A stretch of DNA of 57,646 nucleotides from Microthrixaceae bacterium (GTDB lineage: Bacteria; Actinomycetota; Acidimicrobiia; Acidimicrobiales; Acidimicrobilacustridaceae), in the NCBI GenBank assembly GCA_947446975.1, contig CANFHM010000009.1:1-57646 (forward strand), in the 5' to 3' direction. Each line of letters opens with the position of its first letter. Positions within the stretch are counted from its first letter, which is position 1. The position numbers were made by a program, and so were the translations under genes. Below the pieces are notes generated by a model, which was not told where the DNA came from, did not search any database, and worked only from the letters and a program-made list of their open reading frames with translations. Shown here piece by piece: positions 51,772 to 57,646 of the stretch.

Positions 51772-53252
51772 GAGTTCTCTCCCATCTCCTGCCAGACCTC
51801 CATGGCCACCACACGATCGTCGAACGGACTCACAGTGTCGCCGATGGTGAGGGTGGTCTCGTGCCCCTTCCCCGCGATCACGACGATGTCGCCCGGTCCG
51901 GCGAGGTGCAGTGCCCTGGCGATCGCCAGACGCCGGTCCGGCTCCTGCTCGATCGACGACGCTCGACGCGGTGTGCCGCGGGTCGCTCCGGCGAGGATCG
52001 CCTCGATGATCGAACCGGTGGGCTCGGAGCGGGAGTTGTCCGCCGTGACGATGACGATGTCGGCGTGCTCGGCAGCAGCGGCACCCATCGGCGCCCGTTT
52101 CGAGGTGTCCCGATCCCCGCCGCAGCCGAACACCACGATCACCCGTCCGACCGTGTCGGAGCCACCACCGCTCGCCGACACCACTCCCCCGGCGGCGGCG
52201 AGCACCTGCTCGAGCCCGTCGGGGGTATGGGCGAAATCGACGATCACCGTGAACGGGGCGTCGAGAGCGACACGCTCGAACCGACCGGGGACCACCAGCG
52301 GAACGGAGAGCCCCTCGACGATGTCCTCCTCGTCGAGGCCCAGCGCCAGCGCCGCGTGTGCTGCAGCGAGCGCGTTGCTCAGGTTGAACGACCCGACGAG
52401 GGGAAGCGTGATCTCGCGCCCGCGCCACAGGAGACGCGAGCCGTCGACATCCATCCGCAGCTGCTCGATCTCGGTCGTCGAGTAGCCGAAGGTGGGGATG
52501 GTGCTCGTGTCGGAGAGGAGTCGTCCATGGGGGCTGTCGAGGTTCACCACCGCCGCGCTGCTGAACTCCTCGGTGAACAACCGGGCCTTGGCCTCGAAGT
52601 ACTGCTCCATCGACCCGTGGAAATCGAGATGGTCGCGGCTCAGATTCGTGAACACCGCCACACGGAACCGGGTGGCATCCACCCGATGGAGCGCCAGGGC
52701 GTGGGAGGAGACCTCCATGGCGACGACGTCGACCCCCGCATCGCGCCACCGCGCCAGACGTCGCTGCAGGTCGGGGGCCTCGGGCGTCGTCCGCACCCCG
52801 CTGAGCGTCCCGAGCACCTCGACCCGGCGACCAGCGACGCCCACGATGTTGGCGAGCAGCTGCGCCGTGGTGGTCTTGCCGTTGGTCCCGGTGATGCCCA
52901 CGACCGACAGCGCCGAACTCGGATGACCTTGGAACGTGGCGGCCACCGGGCCGAGCGCCCGACGGACATCACCGACGACGAGCTGCGGCACGGGGAGATC
53001 GAGACGGTGGTCGACGAGCAGGGCGGCGGCACCCGACCGCACCGCATCGGCGGCATGAACGTGACCGTCGGTCCGTTCTCCCGGCACGCAGCAGAACAAC
53101 GAACCGTGGGTGACCTGCCGGGAGTCCATCACCACATCGGAGATCACCGTGGCGGCGGCGTCGCTCCCCTCATCCGCACGCAGCAGGGTGATTGCGCCGT
53201 CGAGGCTGGGTGCCACGTCGTCGACGAGTGTCCGGAGATCCACCCCGCTCAC
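51768..53252 (-). CDS. murE: UDP-MurNAc-tripeptide synthetase (diamino-acid ligase)
   Basis: Adds the third-position diamino acid. The 494 aa include VMDSRQVTHGSLFCCVPG, ATP-binding GITGTNGKTTT (119-129), MEVSSHALALHR, NLSRDHLDFHG and VDFAHTPDGLE. The motif that selects meso-diaminopimelate is normally DNPR-x-E-[DE]-P; here residues 405-412 read DNSRSEPT, with the Pro lost and the acidic/Pro pair shifted. The amino acid used is therefore uncertain, though Arg407 still favours a diaminopimelate. The GTG start overlaps the ftsI stop (GTGA). Confidence 0.94.
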   Translation of the reverse strand: MSGVDLRTLVDDVAPSLDGAITLLRADEGSDAAATVISDVVMDSRQVTHGSLFCCVPGERTDGHVHAADAVRSGAAALLVDHRLDLPVPQLVVGDVRRALGPVAATFQGHPSSALSVVGITGTNGKTTTAQLLANIVGVAGRRVEVLGTLSGVRTTPEAPDLQRRLARWRDAGVDVVAMEVSSHALALHRVDATRFRVAVFTNLSRDHLDFHGSMEQYFEAKARLFTEEFSSAAVVNLDSPHGRLLSDTSTIPTFGYSTTEIEQLRMDVDGSRLLWRGREITLPLVGSFNLSNALAAAHAALALGLDEEDIVEGLSVPLVVPGRFERVALDAPFTVIVDFAHTPDGLEQVLAAAGGVVSASGGGSDTVGRVIVVFGCGGDRDTSKRAPMGAAAAEHADIVIVTADNSRSEPTGSIIEAILAGATRGTPRRASSIEQEPDRRLAIARALHLAGPGDIVVIAGKGHETTLTIGDTVSPFDDRVVAMEVWQEMGENS

Positions 53253-55573
53253 CTGATGGGGCCCGAACGCTGGAGGATCGTGGTGCTCGGCACGGTCGCT
53301 CCGGTGTTCAGAGGAACAGCTGGTGCTGCGGGTGCACTGCCGGCGGTGAGCGCACGGACCCGATCGCCGACCACCGTGGCCGTGGCCATCGCGGTGCGGG
53401 CCTCCGAGGTGGCATCCACCGGTGCGCCGCCGCGGGCGATGTCGGTGGCCGCCGGGGCGATGCCGAGTCGCCGGAGGGCGAAGGATCCGAGTTTCGAGAA
53501 CACCGGGGCCGCAGTGGCCCCGCCGGTGTAGTCGCCCGCCGTGGGCTCGTCGATCATCACGTACACCGAGAGGGCGGGCTGCTCGGCCGGCACGAAGCCG
53601 ACGAAGGTCGACTGGTAGCGGGTGATCCCGAACCGGTCGAGATACCCGCCACCGGGCTGGGGCTTGCGGGCCGTGCCGGTCTTTCCGGCGGCGAGATAGC
53701 CGTCGATCGCGGCGAGTCGGCCGGTTCCATCGGCGATCACGTTGCGCAGCATCAGGTTCAGAGCGTCAGCGGTCCCGGGCGAGACCACCCGATGGGTCGC
53801 TCCGACCTCGGTCGGATGCTCGGTGCCGTTCGGTTCGACCGTGGACTGGATCAGATGCGGCGGGACGTACACGCCCCGGTTGGCGATCGTGTTGTACGCC
53901 ATGAGCAGCTGCATCGGTGTGACGGCGATGCCCTGCCCGATGGCGATCGAGGGCAGGGAGGTCCCGGAGTACTTGTCAGCGGCGAGCACCGCACCCGAGG
54001 CCTCGTTCGGGAACTGCAGCGCGGTCCGGGATCCGAACCCGAAGGACTTCTGCAGGGAGTACAGGGAGTCCTTGCCGAGACCCTGGGCGATCTTGATCGT
54101 GCCGACGTTCGAGGAGTTGGTGAGGATGTCGGTGACGCTCCAGTCCACGGTGCCACGGCCCTCCGCCTCGCCGAACTCGGCATCGTGCACCTTGAGCGTC
54201 GGGGGGAGGTTGAAGACGGTGGACGGCGACACCTGACCGTTCTCCATCGCCCCGGCGATGGTCACCATCTTCATGACCGAACCCGGCTCGTACTGGGTGG
54301 TGACGGCGAGGTTGTTGCTCGACACCACCGGTTCCCCCGAGGTGGGGTCGGTCACGATGTTGGCGATGGCGAGGATCTCGCCGGTGGCGGGGATCGTCAC
54401 GATCGCCACCCCGCCCTTCGCCTTCGTGGCGCGCACCTGATCGGAGAGGAGGCGTTCGGCCTCGAACTGGATGGACCGATCGAGGGTCAGACGGAGATCG
54501 CTGCCCTTCACGGCCGGCGTGACACTGTGCTCACCGACCGCGATGGTGTGACCGGAGCGATCACTCTCGAGCGACACGAAGCCGGGCGTGCCGGTCAGGA
54601 CATCGCCGTACTGGGATTCGAGACCGGAGATGCCGACGTTGTCGACATCGACCCCGCCGAGCAGCGAACGGGCCGAGAGACCGGCCGGGAAGTACCGCTC
54701 CTTCTCCTCGAGGAAGGCCACGCCCTGGAGCTTGAGCTCGCTGATCCTCGCCGCCAGCGCATCGGCGACCTCCATCGGCACCTTGCGGGCCAGGTAGGCG
54801 AAGCGATTCGACATCGTCATGCGGGACTGCACCTCGGACACGTCGAGACCGAGGATCGGCGCGACCACGGCCGCCTCGGCGGCCGCATCGGTGATCAGCT
54901 TCGGATCGACGAACACCGACCGGGTCGGCCGGGAGATCGCGAGCTCGGTCCCGTTGCGATCCAGGATCGCACCACGATCCGCCGCCAGGGTCTGGGTGCG
55001 GGTGCGCTGGGCCACGCCATAGGAGGTGTACCGGTCGCGTTCGATGATCTGGAGATTGACGACCTTGTAGGTGACCACCGAGAACAGCAGGATGAACAGC
55101 GCCAGGAGCATCAGCAGCCGGCGGCGCGGCGGCACGGCGGTGGCGTCGCCGAGTCGGATCGATCGGAGCTCCCTGCGCACCTGCAGCTGGACCAGAATCG
55201 ATCGCACGGTCTCGGCGAGGGTCTGCTGGGAACCCGCACCGGCGCGTGAGGCCCGGGGGACCTCCCCCATCGGGTCGAGCACACCGATCGGTCCGGATCG
55301 ACCCACCGGGCGCGGACCGGAGATCGGTCGACCGGGGCCACTCTGCCGACTCGGGCCACTGTCACGACCCGGTCGGGGGCCGGCGGAACGCGTCGGCCGG
55401 GATGTCCGGCCGGACCCGTATGACGCGGATGACCCGGAGGGTGAGGAGCCGGCCAGGGGACGGGAGGAGATCCTGGTGACCCGGGGTCGGTCACCCGTGG
55501 CCCGGGGGCGGGTCTGCGGCATGAACTCCGGGGAGTTCCATGGTGCCGCCGAGGTCTCAGGGGGCGGGGTCAC
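53249..55573 (-). CDS. ftsI: Septal transpeptidase FtsI (PBP3)
   Basis: Class B penicillin-binding protein, 774 aa, that crosslinks septal peptidoglycan with FtsW. It has an unusually long cytosolic N-terminus (1-150) rich in Pro, Arg, Ser and Gly, a membrane helix at about 153-174, a dimerisation domain (ADRGAILDRNG) and a transpeptidase domain with SVMK near residue 431, SSN near 485 and KTGT near 627. A Thr/Ala-rich tail follows. The GTG start overlaps the ftsL stop; ATG at codon 18 is possible. Confidence 0.94.
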   Translation of the reverse strand: MTPPPETSAAPWNSPEFMPQTRPRATGDRPRVTRISSRPLAGSSPSGSSASYGSGRTSRPTRSAGPRPGRDSGPSRQSGPGRPISGPRPVGRSGPIGVLDPMGEVPRASRAGAGSQQTLAETVRSILVQLQVRRELRSIRLGDATAVPPRRRLLMLLALFILLFSVVTYKVVNLQIIERDRYTSYGVAQRTRTQTLAADRGAILDRNGTELAISRPTRSVFVDPKLITDAAAEAAVVAPILGLDVSEVQSRMTMSNRFAYLARKVPMEVADALAARISELKLQGVAFLEEKERYFPAGLSARSLLGGVDVDNVGISGLESQYGDVLTGTPGFVSLESDRSGHTIAVGEHSVTPAVKGSDLRLTLDRSIQFEAERLLSDQVRATKAKGGVAIVTIPATGEILAIANIVTDPTSGEPVVSSNNLAVTTQYEPGSVMKMVTIAGAMENGQVSPSTVFNLPPTLKVHDAEFGEAEGRGTVDWSVTDILTNSSNVGTIKIAQGLGKDSLYSLQKSFGFGSRTALQFPNEASGAVLAADKYSGTSLPSIAIGQGIAVTPMQLLMAYNTIANRGVYVPPHLIQSTVEPNGTEHPTEVGATHRVVSPGTADALNLMLRNVIADGTGRLAAIDGYLAAGKTGTARKPQPGGGYLDRFGITRYQSTFVGFVPAEQPALSVYVMIDEPTAGDYTGGATAAPVFSKLGSFALRRLGIAPAATDIARGGAPVDATSEARTAMATATVVGDRVRALTAGSAPAAPAVPLNTGATVPSTTILQRSGPIR

Positions 55574-56001
55574 CGCACGGCCGCAGTCGGAGCGGGTGGT
55601 TCCTCGGCGGCGCGGGCGTCGTCGTCGGCCCGCGGTTCCAGGTACACCGGCGTCGGCGCCGGGATCATCCCGAGGATCGATGCTGCATCACGGGTGACCC
55701 GCACCGGGCTCTGCAGTTCGGCGAGCTGGGCGCCGAGGGTCTGGGACTGGTCCTGCTCAGCGGCGATCCGACGGTTGATCGAGTCCAGCTGACGCTGCTG
55801 TCCGACGATGCAGGTGGCGGCGCCGGCGACCAGGAACAGCGCCACGAACACGCCGCCGAGCACACCGAGCCCGACCCTGAGGCGGATCGCCCGCCGGCGT
55901 TCGGTGACGACAGCGAGATCAGCACGACGCCGGGCGACGAACGGCAGGACCGGGGCGACGGCGCCGCCGGCACCACGATGATCGGTCACCCGGGCGGTCA
56001 T
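55570..56001 (-). CDS. ftsL: FtsL-like division protein
   Basis: A 143-aa bitopic protein between rsmH and ftsI, the usual place of ftsL. It has a cytosolic basic N-terminus (1-43), one membrane helix (about 44-66), a short extracytosolic coiled coil (68-97, leucine heptads) and a Pro-rich acidic tail. FtsL sequences diverge widely, so the call rests on topology and position. It overlaps rsmH and ftsI by 4 nt at each end. Confidence 0.82.
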   Translation of the reverse strand: MTARVTDHRGAGGAVAPVLPFVARRRADLAVVTERRRAIRLRVGLGVLGGVFVALFLVAGAATCIVGQQRQLDSINRRIAAEQDQSQTLGAQLAELQSPVRVTRDAASILGMIPAPTPVYLEPRADDDARAAEEPPAPTAAVR

Positions 56002-56960
56002 CGGACGGCTCCGTCGGTGAGCTTGCGGGCGACCCGGAGACGGGCGCTCTCGGAGCGGGGATTGCTGCGGAGCTCCTCGGCGCCCGGGGTGCGACCGCCG
56101 CGTCGCACGAGCGCCACCTCAGCCACGGCACCGCACACGCAGGGCAGGCCGACCGGACAGCTGCATCCGCCGGTCTCGGCCTCACGCAGCACCTGCTTGA
56201 CGATCCGATCCTCGCCCGAGTGGTACGAGAGCACGGCGATGCAGCCATCGGTGTCGACGAGGTCGATCGCCGATCGGAGCGCCACGGGGAGCACCTCGAG
56301 CTCGGCGTTCACCTCGATGCGGATCGCCTGGAAGGTCCGCTTGGCCGGGTGACCGCCCCTGCGCCGGGCCGGGGCGGGGATGGCATCGCGGACGAGTTCG
56401 GCCAGCTCGCCGGTGGTGCGCACCGGGCGGGCGGCGACGATCGCGTGGGCGATGCGACCGGCGAACCGCTCATCGCCGTAGTCGCGCAGCACCCGGGCGA
56501 GCGCCGGTTCGTCATAGTCATTCGCCACGATGGCCGCCGACAGCGACTGCGAGGGGTCCATGCGCATGTCGAGCGGCGCATCGAGGCGATAGCTGAAACC
56601 GCGCTCGGCGCGATCCAGTTGGGGGGAACTGACACCGAGGTCGAACAGCACGCCGACGATCGGCGCATCGGTGGGGAGGGAGTGGGCGACGGTGGCGAGC
56701 GCATCGAAGCGCGCCCGGACCGTGCGGGCGCGGGCACCGAACCGGGAGAGCCGCTCGGTCGCGATGGCGAGTGCATCGGGGTCCTGATCGACGCCGAGCA
56801 CGCTGAGATGCGGATAGGCCTCGAGCAGCAGTGTGCTGTGTCCTGCACCGCCGAGGGTGGCATCGATCAGCCAACCGCCGGGCACAGTGGCGAACGCCTC
56901 GACGATCTCGGTCGCCATCACCGGGCGGTGGGCGAAATCGTCGGCGGGGGAAGCGTCCAT
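55998..56960 (-). CDS. rsmH: 16S rRNA m4C1402 methyltransferase
   Basis: Methylates N4 of C1402 in 16S rRNA. The 320 aa contain HRPVMATEIV, LIDATLGGAGHSTLLLE (SAM motif), GVLFDLGVSSPQLD and RFAGRIAHAIV, with AVLSYHSGEDRIVK near the C-terminus. The Cys cluster CSCPVGLPCVCG is usual for actinobacterial members. The ATG is chosen from the family N-terminus; an open frame continues upstream but has no family similarity. Confidence 0.95.
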   Translation of the reverse strand: MDASPADDFAHRPVMATEIVEAFATVPGGWLIDATLGGAGHSTLLLEAYPHLSVLGVDQDPDALAIATERLSRFGARARTVRARFDALATVAHSLPTDAPIVGVLFDLGVSSPQLDRAERGFSYRLDAPLDMRMDPSQSLSAAIVANDYDEPALARVLRDYGDERFAGRIAHAIVAARPVRTTGELAELVRDAIPAPARRRGGHPAKRTFQAIRIEVNAELEVLPVALRSAIDLVDTDGCIAVLSYHSGEDRIVKQVLREAETGGCSCPVGLPCVCGAVAEVALVRRGGRTPGAEELRSNPRSESARLRVARKLTDGAVR

Positions 56961-57002
56961 GAGAGGTGTCGTCTCCGGAGGAGTCGATCGGAGGATGCGG
57001 GT

Positions 57003-57016
57003 CCGCTCATGAGCGG
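57003..57016. repeat. 14-bp perfect palindrome in the mraZ-rsmH spacer
   Basis: CCGCTCATGAGCGG is fully self-complementary, and its CATGAGCGG half recurs at 57117-57125. A third weaker hairpin (GCCGGG/CCCGGC, 57038-57056) lies between them. Possible operator or RNA-processing site. Confidence 0.4.
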
Positions 57017-57174
57017 CCCCTCGGAGCACGGTCGCCCGCCGGGATTTCTCCCCGGCTGGGCTCGACGGGAAGCGGGCGGAGTAGGGGCCTTCCATCGTGT
57101 GTTCCGAGAGGCTGCACATGAGCGGACGTCGGATCGGTGCGAACGAACGTCGGCAGGTGGGACGGTCCTTTCGT

Positions 57175-57202
57175 GGGGTCGGGTCGAGGGTTCGGGTCGG
57201 GG
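57175..57202 (+). other. G-quadruplex motif in the mraZ-rsmH spacer
   Basis: Five runs of three or four G separated by TC, TCGA, TTC and TC lie on the plus strand, which is the template for the dcw transcript. It starts about 20 nt after the mraZ stop, in transcription direction. Confidence 0.5.
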
Positions 57203-57219
57203 TGGTCATGACGGCGGGG

Positions 57220-57639
57220 TCACAGCCCGAGGGCGGTCACCGCTTGGATGAGTGAGTCGTCGGCGAGTTCTGACTGATCGGTCCAGCGACCGGTCTCCCA
57301 GATCTCGATGCGGTCGATCGCGCCGATCACCACGGCATCGCGGCCGAGGCCGGCGAACTCGCGGAGTCGCTGCGGGATGGTGATGCGGCCCTGGGAATCG
57401 GGACGGACCTCATGGGCGTTGGCGGCGAAGGCCCGCAGGGCACCCTGGGGGACCTGCCCCTCACGGATCCGCTCGGTGAGGCGCTGGGCGGCCGCCGCGA
57501 AGCCCTCCTCGGTCCACAGTCCGAGACAGCGGTCCCACTGGGAGAGGAAGCCCTTGTCGAGCAACTGGACGCGGAAGGTCGAAGGGAGGACGACTCGCCC
57601 CTTGTCGTCGAGCGAATGCTCGAACGTCCCCACGAACAT
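57220..57639 (-). CDS. mraZ: Transcriptional regulator MraZ
   Basis: A 139-aa AbrB-like regulator that heads the dcw cluster and, in E. coli, represses it. Both MraZ half-domains carry their motif: DDKGRVVLPSTFR at the N-terminus and DSQGRITIPQRLREFAGL in the second. Its promoter and the GTGG-type MraZ boxes would lie beyond the window edge, 7 nt upstream of its ATG. A 259-bp spacer separates it from rsmH. Confidence 0.95.
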   Translation of the reverse strand: MFVGTFEHSLDDKGRVVLPSTFRVQLLDKGFLSQWDRCLGLWTEEGFAAAAQRLTERIREGQVPQGALRAFAANAHEVRPDSQGRITIPQRLREFAGLGRDAVVIGAIDRIEIWETGRWTDQSELADDSLIQAVTALGL

Positions 57640-57646
57640 GACAGCC

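Overview
This is a 57.6 kb, gene-dense, high-GC chromosomal segment of an actinobacterium. The markers are DivIVA (Wag31), SepF and YggT beside a division and cell-wall (dcw) cluster with no ftsA, a Bpa/PafE-type proteasome activator, a mycothiol-synthase-like acetyltransferase, and a menaquinone pathway. Gene order (dcw, divIVA, ileS, traR/dksA, lspA, rluD, dnaE, then hisDCBHAF, hisI, trpE) follows the order I recall from Actinobacteria. Class Acidimicrobiia is my best guess from gene content and GTG usage; I cannot prove it from sequence alone. I see no rRNA, tRNA, CRISPR array, prophage or insertion sequence.

Layout. (1) 1-8.3 kb: tryptophan and histidine block, mostly minus strand: trpE (cut by the window edge), hisI, an orphan GroES-like gene diverging from an alpha/beta hydrolase, hisF with a methyltransferase, then hisA, hisH, hisB, hisC, hisD as a tightly overlapping operon. 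(2) 8.3-8.8 kb: a 63-aa gene and a striking non-coding interval with back-to-back hairpins, a candidate small RNA. (3) 8.8-15 kb: nth, a half-length MshD-like acetyltransferase, rlmN, a small membrane protein, an acyl-CoA ligase and an exported dimethylformamidase-domain protein. (4) 15-22.6 kb: menaquinone genes ubiE/menG, menF, menD, menH, menA, menE and a crotonase; menB and menC are not here. (5) 22.6-27.5 kb: aldo/keto reductase, YyaL/DUF255 protein, nitroreductase, an uncharacterised conserved protein and a TPR-like protein. (6) 27.5-36.3 kb: dnaE, HdeD-like membrane protein, bpa, an alkaline-phosphatase-fold protein, an Rrf2 regulator, rluD, lspA and a TraR/DksA protein with a long histone-H1-like Lys/Ala/Pro tail. 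(7) 36.5-57.6 kb: ileS, then (minus strand) divIVA, yggT, sepF, yggS, pgeF, ftsZ, ftsQ, murB, murC, murG, ftsW, murD, mraY, murE, ftsI, ftsL, rsmH, mraZ; murF is missing from its usual place between murE and mraY.

How it works together. The dcw genes form one long run with 1-8 nt overlaps, which implies translational coupling, and ftsZ, sepF and divIVA appear to have extra promoters. Across the window a TANNNT -10 box lies 6-9 nt before the start codon of at least 18 genes, so many of them are probably transcribed leaderless; that spacing also fixes several start codons. The same spacing places the predicted +1 of the candidate small RNA on the first base of its first hairpin.

No gene-free stretch exceeds 300 bases. 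The longest are 8510-8788 (candidate RNA and AT-rich promoter) and 56961-57219 (mraZ-rsmH spacer with a palindrome and a G-quadruplex motif).
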